From CAYZZU01 sp964483105 (GTDB lineage Bacteria; CG2-30-53-67): DNA of 40,211 nt. The position numbers were made by a program, and so were the translations under genes. The stretch is from NCBI GenBank assembly GCA_964483105.1, contig CAYZZU010000023.1:1-40211 (forward strand), given 5' to 3'. This document shows, piece by piece, positions 1 through 8,219 of this stretch. Each line of letters starts with the position of its first letter. Positions within the stretch are counted from its first letter, which is position 1. The notes below the pieces were generated by a model. The model did no database searches. It was not told the DNA's origin and saw nothing but the letters and a program-made list of their open reading frames with translations.

Positions 1-25
1 TTTCACATAACCGACCATTGATCAC

Positions 26-47
26 AAAAAGTAGCCTGTCCCCTTTT
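26..47. repeat. Short A-rich to T-rich motif at the transposase truncation point
   Basis: A 22-nt AT-capped motif, beginning AAAAAGTAGCC and ending CCCCTTTT, lies exactly where similarity to the IS1380-type transposase begins. I recall similar motifs as dispersed repeats in proteobacterial genomes, but only one copy is visible here. It may mark the recombination that removed the 5' half of the insertion sequence. Confidence 0.3.
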
Positions 48-757
48 ATGTGCTCGGCCGCATCGAGTTTGCCATCGGGAGTCCCGTTACCCCCGCCTTC
101 CGGGAAGCGGTCTCGGAGGTCTCCGAGAGCGACTGGATGCCGCTCTATCGGGAAGTGGACGGTCGTATGGAGGAGACCGGTCGAGAATGGGCCGAGGTCT
201 GCTTTGTCCCGAACAAGGTCGGATACAGCAAGAAGGGGCCGTCCTACCGTTATCCGGCCACCCGGGAAGCCCTGCACCAGCCGGCCCTTCCCGGCCTGGA
301 AAAGGACGATGAGACCTTCCCCTTTCCCGTCATGGGCATGCAGAAAAGGCGATACAAAGTGTTCGGGATCGTCACCAACATGGAGGAGTCCGGTCAGACC
401 CTGATACCCTGGTACTATGGCCGGAGCGGCAAAAGTGAAGAAGTCCATGCGGTCATGAAACAGGACCTGGCAGGCGGGCGTTTCCCCTCGGGGGACTTCG
501 GAGAGAATGGGGCCTGGTGGTGGATCATGATCCTGGCACACAACCTTCATATCCTGATGAAACGACTGGTTTTGAGAGGACCGTGGGTTCAGAAGCGGAT
601 GAAAGCGATCCGCTTCGGATTCATCGGGATCGCCGCCCGGGTGGTGGAGCGCTCCCGGAGTCTATGGGTACGGATTTCGGAGAGTCATCCATCGAGCCAT
701 CTGCTGATAGATGCCCGGCAACGGATTGCCGCTCTTGCGGCAGCGCCACCGGGATAG
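35..757 (+). pseudogene. IS1380-family transposase, 3' fragment
   Basis: An open frame of about 235 residues matches the C-terminal half of IS1380-type DDE transposases. It shows the region after the second catalytic Asp (W-P-L-Y and REWAEVCFVPNK blocks), the YYGRSGKSEEVHAVMKQDL segment expected to carry the catalytic Glu, the GAWWWIMILAHNL helix and a basic ISESHPSSHLLIDARQRI tail. Full-length family members are around 430-500 residues, so the N-terminal half, with the first catalytic Asp, is missing. In-frame stops at 8-10 and 32-34 prevent upstream extension; the only start is GTG at 50, without a ribosome site. It is an inactive remnant. The 243 bp that follow hold no gene and may include the old IS right end, but no terminal repeat can be paired because the left end is gone. 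Confidence 0.8.
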
Positions 758-1000
758 TGGGTTACGAAGGGAGGAGCCACTCAGGAACCGATTTCAAAAA
801 GCCTTTCCGGACAAGGCTGAGGGAGGGGTGTCACTCAAAATCCGGTCCAAGCGCGTCGAAAAGGGTGCGCCCTGGCGTCCGGCGGGATATTATATCCGGA
901 TGGCCCGTGCTCTCCGGGAATTCAGTCCGGAAGCTCCCCAAAAAGCCACCGGATTTAACTCTTGACCGGTTAGGTGGTGGATTCGGGGAGCTGAAAGGAC

Positions 1001-1030
1001 TTGACATGGATGGGAATTTTTTGCTAAATT
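1001..1030 (+). promoter_or_regulatory. Sigma-70 promoter of the rplU operon
   Basis: TTGACA at 1001-1006, an 18-bp spacer and TAAATT at 1025-1030, with an extended TG just before the -10. The predicted start is about 35 nt upstream of rplU. It is the only good promoter found ahead of an 11-gene co-directional run. Confidence 0.75.
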
Positions 1031-1073
1031 TCTTATTTCGAGCATCGTAATTCATATAGAGAGGCGTCAGGTT

Positions 1074-1388
1074 ATGAAATACGCAATCATTGAAACAGGA
1101 GGGAAACAATATAAGGTTTCCGAAGGGGACGTGGTCCAGGTGGAACGTTTACGGGCCGCGATCGGGGATACCGTGGAGATCGAAGAGGTTCTGCTGATCG
1201 GTGGAGACGAGGAGATGGCGACCGGGACGCCTTATATCGAATCGGCTCACGTGAAGGCTGAAGTCGTTTCCATGGATCGGGATAAGAAGATCATCGTTTT
1301 TAAGAAGAAACGGCGCAAGGGGTACCGGAGAAAACAGGGGCATCGGCAGGCGAGAACCGGATTGAAGATCCTTCAAATCGCCTCGTGA
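1074..1388 (+). CDS. rplU: 50S ribosomal protein L21
   Basis: The 104-residue product has the full L21 pattern: an N-terminal MKYAIIETGGKQYKVSEGD strand set and the very basic KKKRRKGYRRKQGHRQ rRNA-binding segment near the C-terminus (about residues 77-92). L21 binds 23S rRNA and assembles early into the large subunit. The ATG at 1074 follows a GAGGCG-like ribosome site and gives the standard family N-terminus. It is the first gene after the 1001-1030 promoter, 13 nt ahead of rpmA, the usual rplU-rpmA-obgE order of bacteria. Certain. Confidence 0.97.
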   Translation: MKYAIIETGGKQYKVSEGDVVQVERLRAAIGDTVEIEEVLLIGGDEEMATGTPYIESAHVKAEVVSMDRDKKIIVFKKKRRKGYRRKQGHRQARTGLKILQIAS

Positions 1389-1401
1389 CAGGAGTTTTGA
1401 T

Positions 1402-1659
1402 ATGGCACACAAAAAGGCTGGAGGAAGCTCCAGAAACGGCAGGGACAGTCATTCCAAACGGCTGGGGGTAAAACGCTTCGGCGGTCAGAGGGTGAAGGCG
1501 GGAACAATCCTGGTCCGTCAGAGGGGAACACGGATCCATCCCGGAAACCACGTGGGAAAGGGGAAGGATGATACGCTTTTCGCCCTGATCGACGGTCAGG
1601 TCACATTTGAACGTATGGGCAGGGATAGGAAAAAAGTGAGTGTCTACGCCGCCGATTGA
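1402..1659 (+). CDS. rpmA: 50S ribosomal protein L27
   Basis: An 85-residue L27 beginning MAHKKAGGSSRNGRDS, whose flexible N-terminal arm reaches the peptidyl-transferase centre. The RLGVKRFGGQ and IVRQRGT-like core (LVRQRGTRIHPGNHVGKGKDDTLFAL) is complete. The N-terminus begins directly with the mature arm, so there is no Firmicutes-type cleavable extension. Start ATG 1402 is preceded by CAGGAG at a good distance. Co-transcribed with rplU and followed by a 147-bp spacer before obgE. Confidence 0.97.
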   Translation: MAHKKAGGSSRNGRDSHSKRLGVKRFGGQRVKAGTILVRQRGTRIHPGNHVGKGKDDTLFALIDGQVTFERMGRDRKKVSVYAAD

Positions 1660-1741
1660 CTTCCGCTTTCTGTTCCGACGGAAGCATCATGATGGAAGAG
1701 AGGGGATTGGGTTTTCCCGCGAAGGGGTGGACCGAATCTCC

Positions 1742-1779
1742 TTTTTTTTTGGGGGGGGAGGAGACGCCGTCTCTCCCCC
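1742..1779 (+). promoter_or_regulatory. T9-G8 tract and G/C-rich hairpin upstream of obgE
   Basis: Nine T (1742-1750) run straight into eight G (1751-1758). The last five G form the 5' arm of a hairpin, 1754-1765 pairing with 1769-1779 across a 3-nt loop with one bulged base. No T-run follows the 3' arm, so it is not a standard terminator. It lies in the 147-bp gap between rpmA and obgE and could tune read-through or translation of obgE; function unknown. Confidence 0.4.
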
Positions 1780-1806
1780 GGATGCGTTTTACAGGGTGAC
1801 TTTGTT

Positions 1807-2877
1807 GTGGTGAAAAGATCGGGCCCAGTACAGCCCTTTGTGGATTATACCCGGATCACCGTGAGTTCCGGTTCAGGGGGGGGTGGATGCGTCAGCATGC
1901 GGCGTGAGAAATACGTGCCCAGGGGAGGACCCGACGGGGGAGACGGGGGAGACGGGGGAAATATCGTGATCCAGGCCGACCAGAATCTCCACACACTGAT
2001 GGATCAGCGCTACCGAAGGAGTTACCGGGCTGAAAACGGGAGGGGGGGAAGCGGAAAACGGATGACCGGACGCTCAGGCCGGGATCTGGTGATTCACGTT
2101 CCCTGCGGGACCCTGATCCGTGATGCCGAATCCGGGAGGATCCTGGCGGATCTGCTGCGGCACGGTGATTCCACGATGATTGCGAAAGGAGGGAGGGGAG
2201 GGCGCGGGAACGCCCATTTCGTCTCCTCCGTTCGGAGGACTCCCCGGTTCGCTCAACCCGGTGAGCCCGGTGAGACCAGGAATCTTATCTTGGAGCTCAA
2301 GTTGCTGGCGGATGTCGGGATTGTGGGGCTCCCCAACGCCGGTAAATCGACCCTTCTCTCCAGAATCTCACAGGCGACACCGAAGATTGCCGATTATCCA
2401 TTTACCACATTGACGCCCCATCTCGGTGTTGTCCGGATGGATGACGCCCCGTCTTTCGTGGTCGCCGACATTCCCGGCCTGATCGAGGGAGCGCACCAAG
2501 GCTCCGGTCTGGGCGATCTTTTTCTCCGGCACGTGGATCGTTGTTCGGTTCTCCTGCAGATGGTCGATGTCTCGGGCGGTGGACCCGAGGATCCCCTCCG
2601 GGCGTTTCAAATCGTGGAGGAAGAGTTGAGGCAGTACAATCCGGATCTGCTGGGGAAAAAGCGGGTGGTTGCCGCCTCCAAGATCGATTCCCTGGGGCAG
2701 GGATCCCGTCTGCACGACTTGGAAGAACTTTGCCGGAAGAGAGGGCTGAAGCTTTTTGAGATTTCCTCGGTGACGGGGGCGGGAATTGCGATGCTTCTTC
2801 ACCACTTGGCCGGGATGGTTCACCAGGCGGATCAGGAAATTCCCCCGGATCCTGCGTGCGGAGGGGGCGATGGATAA
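1807..2877 (+). CDS. obgE: Obg-family GTPase ObgE/CgtA
   Basis: A 356-residue Obg GTPase, involved in late 50S assembly and stress coupling. The glycine-rich Obg fold fills about residues 10-165 (SGSGGGGCVSMRREKYVPRG, GGPDGGDGGDGG). The G domain follows: P-loop GLPNAGKST at 174-182, switch II DIPG at 221-224, and G4 SKID at 291-294. G4 is normally N-K-x-D, so Ser replaces the usual Asn, a conservative but uncommon change. The C-terminus ends soon after the G domain, so there is no OCT domain. GTG starts at 1807 and 1810 are both possible, with an AGGGTGA-like ribosome site. The stop overlaps the proB start by 8 bp, indicating translational coupling. Confidence 0.93.
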   Translation: MVKRSGPVQPFVDYTRITVSSGSGGGGCVSMRREKYVPRGGPDGGDGGDGGNIVIQADQNLHTLMDQRYRRSYRAENGRGGSGKRMTGRSGRDLVIHVPCGTLIRDAESGRILADLLRHGDSTMIAKGGRGGRGNAHFVSSVRRTPRFAQPGEPGETRNLILELKLLADVGIVGLPNAGKSTLLSRISQATPKIADYPFTTLTPHLGVVRMDDAPSFVVADIPGLIEGAHQGSGLGDLFLRHVDRCSVLLQMVDVSGGGPEDPLRAFQIVEEELRQYNPDLLGKKRVVAASKIDSLGQGSRLHDLEELCRKRGLKLFEISSVTGAGIAMLLHHLAGMVHQADQEIPPDPACGGGDG

Positions 2878-4009
2878 GAGGAAAAAGATCCTCAGGAAGA
2901 CCCACCGGGTTGTGATCAAGATCGGAAGCAGTCTTCTGACCTCGGGAGACTCGGGGTTGAACCGAGAGCGGATTCATGAGATCGTCACGGAGATCGTCAC
3001 GGTCATGCACGAAAAGAAACTCCAGGTTGCGATCGTCTCTTCCGGTGCCGTGGCCGCGGGTCTGGCCCGTCTCGGTTTCAAGAGGCGGCCCCGGGAAATT
3101 CCCAAAAAGCAGGCGACCGCGGCTGTGGGGCAGGGGCGCTTGATCTGGGCCTACGAAGAGGCCTTCGGGAGGCACAAGAAGAGGGTGGCCCAGATCCTGT
3201 TGACGGCCGACGATCTCAAAAACAGGCGACGCTTTTTGAACGCCCGGAACGCCCTGGAGACCCTTTTCCATTACAAGGTCGTGCCGATCATCAACGAGAA
3301 TGACACGGTGGTGGTGGAGGAGATCAAGTTCGGTGACAACGATCGTCTTTCCGCTTTGGTGACGAACCTGATCGGCGCGGATCTGCTCCTGATCCTGTCC
3401 GATATTGACGGTCTCTATACCTCGGATCCTTTCTTACAGAAGGAGGCCCGGTTCATCCCGCTTGTGGAAAAGGTCACGGACAGGATCCTGGACATGGCGG
3501 GGGAGAGTTTTCATGACGCGGGAACCGGAGGAATGCGGTCCAAGGTCAAGACCGCGAAGACGGCGGCCGCCTTCGGGACGCCTACTCTGATCATCAACGG
3601 GCATGAACAGGGAACCTTGCTTTCGGCTCTGAGGGGGGAAGAGGTCGGGACCCTGTTCCTGGCGGAGAAGGACCGGCTGACCAGCCGTAAACACTGGATC
3701 GCCTATACCCTCAGTCCCAAAGGGGCCCTTCGTCTGGATGCCGGTGCCGTGGAGGCTCTGTTGCACAAGGGGAAGAGTCTGCTTCCGTCGGGGATTACGG
3801 AGGTCTCGGGCGGTTTCGGTGTAGGAGATCCCGTCAGTTGCCTCGATCCGGACGGACGGGAAGTGGCACGCGGACTGGTCAATTATCACGCCCGGGACAT
3901 CCGGAAGATTCAGGGGTGCAAGACCAAGGAGATCGGGACAATCCTGGGTTATAAGTATTATGATGAGGTGATCCATCGTGATGATCTTGTGATTCTCGAT
4001 CGTTCCTGA
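2870..4009 (+). CDS. proB: Glutamate 5-kinase
   Basis: ProB phosphorylates L-glutamate to gamma-glutamyl phosphate, the first step of proline synthesis. The 379-residue product has an amino-acid-kinase domain (VVIKIGSSLLTS near the N-terminus, IINENDTVVVEEIKFGDND substrate region, GTGGMRSKVKTA nucleotide region) and a C-terminal PUA domain (about residues 275-360), the usual two-domain form. The frame is open further upstream to 2786, but the ATG at 2870 inside the end of obgE, with a GGAGGGGG ribosome site, gives the family N-terminus. proA follows after 27 nt. Feedback inhibition by proline is typical of the family. Confidence 0.95.
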   Translation: MDKRKKILRKTHRVVIKIGSSLLTSGDSGLNRERIHEIVTEIVTVMHEKKLQVAIVSSGAVAAGLARLGFKRRPREIPKKQATAAVGQGRLIWAYEEAFGRHKKRVAQILLTADDLKNRRRFLNARNALETLFHYKVVPIINENDTVVVEEIKFGDNDRLSALVTNLIGADLLLILSDIDGLYTSDPFLQKEARFIPLVEKVTDRILDMAGESFHDAGTGGMRSKVKTAKTAAAFGTPTLIINGHEQGTLLSALRGEEVGTLFLAEKDRLTSRKHWIAYTLSPKGALRLDAGAVEALLHKGKSLLPSGITEVSGGFGVGDPVSCLDPDGREVARGLVNYHARDIRKIQGCKTKEIGTILGYKYYDEVIHRDDLVILDRS

Positions 4010-4036
4010 CTGAATTCCCAATCAGGGGTTGTTATC

Positions 4037-5305
4037 ATGGAGAAGGAGATGTCTTTAAAAAATCAGATCGGGGAAATGGCGGAAAAAGCGAAGAAGGCGG
4101 AACGCCTGTTGGCCAACCTGGATTCCGGGATTAAGAACCGTGCCTTGCGTCTGATGGCGGACCGGTTGGAGGCCGAACGGGACTTCCTGAAAAAGGCCAA
4201 CGGAAGGGATCTCGCCTTGGCCTCCAAGCGGGGGCTTTCGGCCGCGATGACGGAACGTTTACGGTTGGATGATTCAAGGATTGCCGCCATGGCCGAAGGA
4301 CTCCGGGAAGTCGCCTTCCTTCCGGACCCCGTGGGTGAGGTGATCCGTATGTGGAAACGTCCCAACGGCCTGCAGATCGGAAAGGTCCGGGTCCCCATCG
4401 GGGTGATCGGGATCATTTATGAGTCGAGGCCGAACGTGACCGCCGATACGGCGGGGCTTTGCCTGAAGTCCGGGAATTCCGTTATCCTTCGCGGAGGATC
4501 CGAGGCCTTTCATTCCAATGCCGCCATTGCCGGGATCCTTTCCGATTCCGCGCTGGATGCGGGAGTTCCCGATGGCGCCGTCCAGTTTGTGAAAAGCACG
4601 GACCGGGAGGCCGTGATGCATCTGCTCAAGATGGAGCGGGAAATCGACCTGATCATTCCCCGCGGCGGAGAAGGACTGATCCGAACGGTTTGTGAAAATT
4701 CCACCATCCCGGTGATCAAACACGACAAGGGGGTCTGCCATACCTATGTGGACCGGGACGCGGACCTGGAGATGGCCTGGAAGATTTCTCTCAATGCCAA
4801 GTGCCAGAGACCGAGTGTCTGCAACGCCATGGAGACCCTTCTGGTCCATGAAGAGGTGGCGGAGGATTTTCTCCCCGTTTTAGGGAAACGTCTTTCCGCG
4901 GCAGGCGTGGAGATTCGCGGATGCCCGAAAACACGGGAACTGATTCCGGAGTCCCGGGAGGCGGAGGAGACCGACTGGTACACGGAATACAACGATCTGA
5001 TCCTTTCGATCCGTGTGGTCCGCTCCCTCGAGGAGGCCATGGATCATATCGCACGGTACGGCTCGCAGCATTCCGAGGCCATTGTCACGCGGGACTACGC
5101 CCGTGCCCGTCGGTTCCTGGCGGAAGTCGACGCATCGGCGGTGTATGTCAACGCTTCCACCCGCTTTACCGACGGATATGAGTTCGGTCTGGGGGCGGAA
5201 ATCGGGATCAGTACGAACCGTCTGCACGCGCGCGGACCGATGGGGCTTGAGGAGTTGACCAGTTACAAATTCATTATCTTCGGAGACGGACAGATCCGGG
5301 AGTAG
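4037..5305 (+). CDS. proA: Gamma-glutamyl phosphate reductase
   Basis: ProA reduces the unstable ProB product to glutamate semialdehyde with NADPH. The 422-residue protein belongs to the aldehyde dehydrogenase superfamily. The catalytic Cys is C256 in the NAKCQRPSVCNAMETLL motif; the VPIGVIGIIYESRPNVT and FGLGAEIGISTNRLHARGPMG blocks are family signatures. ATG 4037 follows an AGGGG ribosome site; ATG 4049 is a less likely start because its purine stretch touches the codon. Next to proB, matching the channelled pathway. Not an ALDH of another function, because the C-terminal TSYK block is ProA-specific. Confidence 0.96.
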   Translation: MEKEMSLKNQIGEMAEKAKKAERLLANLDSGIKNRALRLMADRLEAERDFLKKANGRDLALASKRGLSAAMTERLRLDDSRIAAMAEGLREVAFLPDPVGEVIRMWKRPNGLQIGKVRVPIGVIGIIYESRPNVTADTAGLCLKSGNSVILRGGSEAFHSNAAIAGILSDSALDAGVPDGAVQFVKSTDREAVMHLLKMEREIDLIIPRGGEGLIRTVCENSTIPVIKHDKGVCHTYVDRDADLEMAWKISLNAKCQRPSVCNAMETLLVHEEVAEDFLPVLGKRLSAAGVEIRGCPKTRELIPESREAEETDWYTEYNDLILSIRVVRSLEEAMDHIARYGSQHSEAIVTRDYARARRFLAEVDASAVYVNASTRFTDGYEFGLGAEIGISTNRLHARGPMGLEELTSYKFIIFGDGQIRE

Positions 5306-5328
5306 CCTTTCCCGGGGGAGCATAACGG

Positions 5329-5973
5329 ATGCGAATCGGAATCTTCGGCGGGACCTTCAACCCCATCCACATGGGACATCTGATTGCCGCGGAAGAGATC
5401 CGGCAATCCCGATCCCTCGACCGTGTTCTTTTTGTTCCGTCTGCCAGACCTCCCCATAAACCCGCGCCTGAACTGCTTTGTGCCGAATCCCGTCTGGAAA
5501 TGGCTCGTCTGGCGATTCAGGGGAATCCGGCTTTTGAGGTTTCCGAGATCGAACTGGAAAGGCGGGGGCGTTCCTATTCCGTGGAGACCATAGAGACCCT
5601 GTACAACCAATGGGGGAAGGATCAGGCGCTCTATTTTATCCTGGGGATCGACGCCTTTCTGGAAATCGACTCCTGGTACGCCCCCGCGAGGCTGATCCGA
5701 CTTTGTCACTTCGTAGTCATGTCCCGTCCGGGATATTCCTTTCAGGAGGTTTGCTCGGTCCTTTCCGGGACCTTTGGAATTGAATGCAATACAACGGACC
5801 GACGGATTCCCCTTCCGGCAGGGCATACCCTTTTTCTGGAGGAAGTGACTCCGATCGGCATCTCATCCACCGGGATCCGTAGGCGGATCCGGGAAGGTCG
5901 TTCCGTGAAATATCTCTTGCCGCGCCCTGTTGAATCGTATATACTTTCGAATCATCTTTATGTGGAGTCGTGA
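5329..5973 (+). CDS. nadD: Nicotinate-nucleotide adenylyltransferase
   Basis: NadD joins nicotinate mononucleotide and ATP to make deamido-NAD. The 214-residue protein has the nucleotidyltransferase signature GGTFNPIHMGH at residues 7-17 and the ISSTGIR motif at 178-184, both ATP-binding. Start ATG 5329 is 23 nt after proA with a GGGGGAG ribosome site. The position between proA and rsfS is conserved in many bacteria (obgE-proBA-nadD-rsfS-rlmH). Confidence 0.95.
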   Translation: MRIGIFGGTFNPIHMGHLIAAEEIRQSRSLDRVLFVPSARPPHKPAPELLCAESRLEMARLAIQGNPAFEVSEIELERRGRSYSVETIETLYNQWGKDQALYFILGIDAFLEIDSWYAPARLIRLCHFVVMSRPGYSFQEVCSVLSGTFGIECNTTDRRIPLPAGHTLFLEEVTPIGISSTGIRRRIREGRSVKYLLPRPVESYILSNHLYVES

Positions 5974-6010
5974 ACTTTCTGAGCGCTCTCCGGGGATCTG
6001 AAATCATCTT

Positions 6011-6394
6011 ATGAAAAGAGAACCCTGCATCGACAGCAAGACGGTGACCGGATTTTGTGTTCAGGCCGGCCTGGAAAAAAAAGCGCAGGATCTCGAGATT
6101 CTGGATCTGAGAGATCTTTCGGTCTTTGCCGATTATTTTATGATCTGCAGCGGCTCCTCGACACGACAGGTCAAGGCCATCGCGGAGGAGATTGAGGAGA
6201 CACTGTCCAGGCATCGTGTGGAACCGGATCATATCGAGGGCGCTGCCGAAGGCCGGTGGATTCTCATGGATTACGGAGACACGATCGTGCATGTCTTCCT
6301 GGATGAGATCCGGCAGGTCTACAATCTGGAACGGCTCTGGGGGGATGCCTCCCGTATCCCGCCGGAAGATCTTATTCTGAACCTCTTGCCATGA
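6011..6394 (+). CDS. rsfS: Ribosomal silencing factor RsfS
   Basis: RsfS (Iojap/DUF143) binds L14 on the 50S subunit and blocks subunit joining in starvation. The 127-residue product shows the family core DLRDLSVFADYFMICSGSS, the R-Q-V-K-A-I helix, the EGAAEGRWILMDYGDTIVHV segment and the YNLERLWGDA end. ATG 6011 has only a weak ribosome site. Its last 4 bp overlap the rlmH start (ATGA). Confidence 0.95.
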   Translation: MKREPCIDSKTVTGFCVQAGLEKKAQDLEILDLRDLSVFADYFMICSGSSTRQVKAIAEEIEETLSRHRVEPDHIEGAAEGRWILMDYGDTIVHVFLDEIRQVYNLERLWGDASRIPPEDLILNLLP

Positions 6395-6861
6395 AGCTCC
6401 GGATCATCTCCATCGGAAGGACCGAAGATGAATACATCCGGCTCGGCACGAATCGTTTCATGAAACAGATCCGTCACTATAATCCCCTGGAAGAAATCCG
6501 ACTCAAGGAGATCCGAGGGGGATCCGGACGTTTGGTTTCACGAACCCTGGATCAGGAAGCCGAAAAAATCCTGGGTGTTCTGGATGTGCGTGATTATGTC
6601 GTACTTCTGGACCGGAAAGGCAAGCAAATGAGTTCGGAGGCATTGGCGGAGTTTCTGAACCGGGGTTTCCTGAGCCCCGTAAGAAGTATCACCTTTGTGA
6701 TCGGTGGTGCGGAGGGAGTTTCGGACAGAATCCGGGAAAGAGCCGATGAGCTTCTCTCTCTTTCGGAGATGACTTTGCCTCATGAGTTTTCGAGGTTGGT
6801 TCTGCTTGAGCAGATCTATCGGGCTTTTACGATTCTGAAAGGAAAAAAGTATCATCGGTAA
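6391..6861 (+). CDS. rlmH: 23S rRNA (pseudouridine1915-N3)-methyltransferase
   Basis: RlmH is a SPOUT (knotted) methyltransferase that methylates pseudouridine 1915 in helix 69 of 23S rRNA on assembled 70S ribosomes. The 156-residue product has the typical length, the FVIGGAEGVSD SAM-binding loop and the MTLPHEFSRLVLLEQIYRA knot segment, ending in GKKYHR as in nearly all homologues. It starts inside the rsfS stop (ATGA overlap) and is 17 nt from the next gene. Confidence 0.96.
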   Translation: MKLRIISIGRTEDEYIRLGTNRFMKQIRHYNPLEEIRLKEIRGGSGRLVSRTLDQEAEKILGVLDVRDYVVLLDRKGKQMSSEALAEFLNRGFLSPVRSITFVIGGAEGVSDRIRERADELLSLSEMTLPHEFSRLVLLEQIYRAFTILKGKKYHR

Positions 6862-6878
6862 ACGGACGGGGTGAAAGA

Positions 6879-8219
6879 ATGTTGATTCGTATATTTTGCG
6901 GGTTGTTTTTCCTCATCGCTGCTTTGCTTTATCTTTCCTATCTGAATCCGGCGACGCTCCAGATTTACCTTGCTCCGGGGATTGCCTTTCCCATTTATAC
7001 CAGTCTGCTGATGCTGAGCTGCATGGGGGTCGGCGCCTTCCTCGTCATTCTCGGTGTCGTCTTCAGGGACACCCGGCGCGGAGTCGTGGAATGGCGGGAA
7101 AGGGCTCGGCTGAAGAAGAAGGAGAAGATCATGGATCTGTATCACCAGGGAGTCAATGATCTTCTCAGCAAGAAGCGGAATCAGGCCTTGACGAGCTTTC
7201 AACGGATCCTGGAATGGGAACCGGACAATGTGGAAGTTCTTCTCCGAATGGGCGAGGTCTATCGGTACAATGGAAACCTCAAAGAGGCCATCCGGTACCA
7301 TAGCCGGGCGCTTACTCTGGATCGTGACAACCTTTCGCTCCTCTTCGCGCTGGCCAAGGATTACCGGAAAGCGGATCAGGCTTCGGAGGCGATCGAGGTC
7401 TATCGGAAGATTCTGCGGATTGATCATCGAAATACCGGCGCATTTTTCAAATTGCGGGAGTTGTATGAAAAGAAAGAGGCTTGGGATCATGCCTTCGAAT
7501 TGCAGAAGGGGTACTGGAGATTGAAAAAGGCGCCGGAAGAGAAGCGCCGGCTCCACTATTACCGGTTGATGATGGCCAAGCGGCTTGATCCGGAGAGGGA
7601 CCGGGATCGGATCGTCCGGATTTATTCAGAGTTGATGAAGGCCGACCGTGGGTTTCCTGCCTCGTATCTGGAGCTGGGCAGGCTTTACGAAAGCCGGGGA
7701 GAACAGGATGCCGCGGTGAAGGTCTGGAAGAAGGGGTTTCACGAGACGGGAGCGGTCGTTTTTCTGGAGGTGCTGGACGCCTTTTACCGGATGCGGATGG
7801 ATCCCGCCGGCATGATCAAGATTTATAAATCCGCCATTTCGAGATTCCCTGAAAACTTCGCCTTGAAATTTCTTCTCGGAAAATTTTATTATCGTCTGGA
7901 GATGCTGGATGACGCCCTGGAGATTTTCGAGAGCCTTGTGCAGAAAGGCGTAAGCGCCCCGGTCCTGCATCAGATTCTGGGGGATATTTATTACAAACGC
8001 GGCAGGACCGAGGCGGCCATGGAGGAGTTCAAACAATCGGTCCATTTTATTCAACCGATCTTTATCCCCTATTCCTGCCTGCGCTGCGGGTATGAGCAGG
8101 AGGAATGGAGCCCCTGTTGTACGAATTGCGGGTCCCTCGACACATTCTCCATCCATCTGTCTCATCCGGAAAAAGACCTGGCGCTTCAATCTGCCGATAT
8201 CGGACAGGAAAATGCCTGA
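6879..8219 (+). CDS. lapB: LapA-LapB fusion: membrane-anchored TPR regulator of LPS synthesis
   Basis: The 446-residue protein resembles E. coli LapA and LapB joined in one chain. Residues 1-20 and about 40-62 are two membrane helices with a LapA/DUF1049-like layout (NPATLQIYLAPG between them, then a charged RDTRRGVVEWRERARLKKKEK helix). About eight TPR-like repeats follow from residue 80, starting LYHQGVNDLLSKKRNQAL as in LapB. The C-terminus carries a rubredoxin-like zinc knuckle, C400-x2-C403 and C414-x2-C417 (C413 extra), matching the LapB rubredoxin domain. In E. coli LapB (YciM) hands LpxC to FtsH for degradation and so limits LPS synthesis; the role here is inferred from that homology, helped by lpxC at 20667. 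Lies in the housekeeping operon and overlaps gpmI by 8 bp. Confidence 0.82.
   Translation: MLIRIFCGLFFLIAALLYLSYLNPATLQIYLAPGIAFPIYTSLLMLSCMGVGAFLVILGVVFRDTRRGVVEWRERARLKKKEKIMDLYHQGVNDLLSKKRNQALTSFQRILEWEPDNVEVLLRMGEVYRYNGNLKEAIRYHSRALTLDRDNLSLLFALAKDYRKADQASEAIEVYRKILRIDHRNTGAFFKLRELYEKKEAWDHAFELQKGYWRLKKAPEEKRRLHYYRLMMAKRLDPERDRDRIVRIYSELMKADRGFPASYLELGRLYESRGEQDAAVKVWKKGFHETGAVVFLEVLDAFYRMRMDPAGMIKIYKSAISRFPENFALKFLLGKFYYRLEMLDDALEIFESLVQKGVSAPVLHQILGDIYYKRGRTEAAMEEFKQSVHFIQPIFIPYSCLRCGYEQEEWSPCCTNCGSLDTFSIHLSHPEKDLALQSADIGQENA

Noticed and set aside
517..1050. Open frame of 177 codons over the transposase end and rplU promoter
   Set aside because: It overlaps the better-supported transposase frame, shows no family likeness and runs across a promoter.
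1754..1779. Hairpin after rpmA read as a terminator
   Set aside because: The T-run is upstream, not downstream, of the stem on the plus strand; on the minus strand it becomes an A-run. It also precedes obgE in the same direction.
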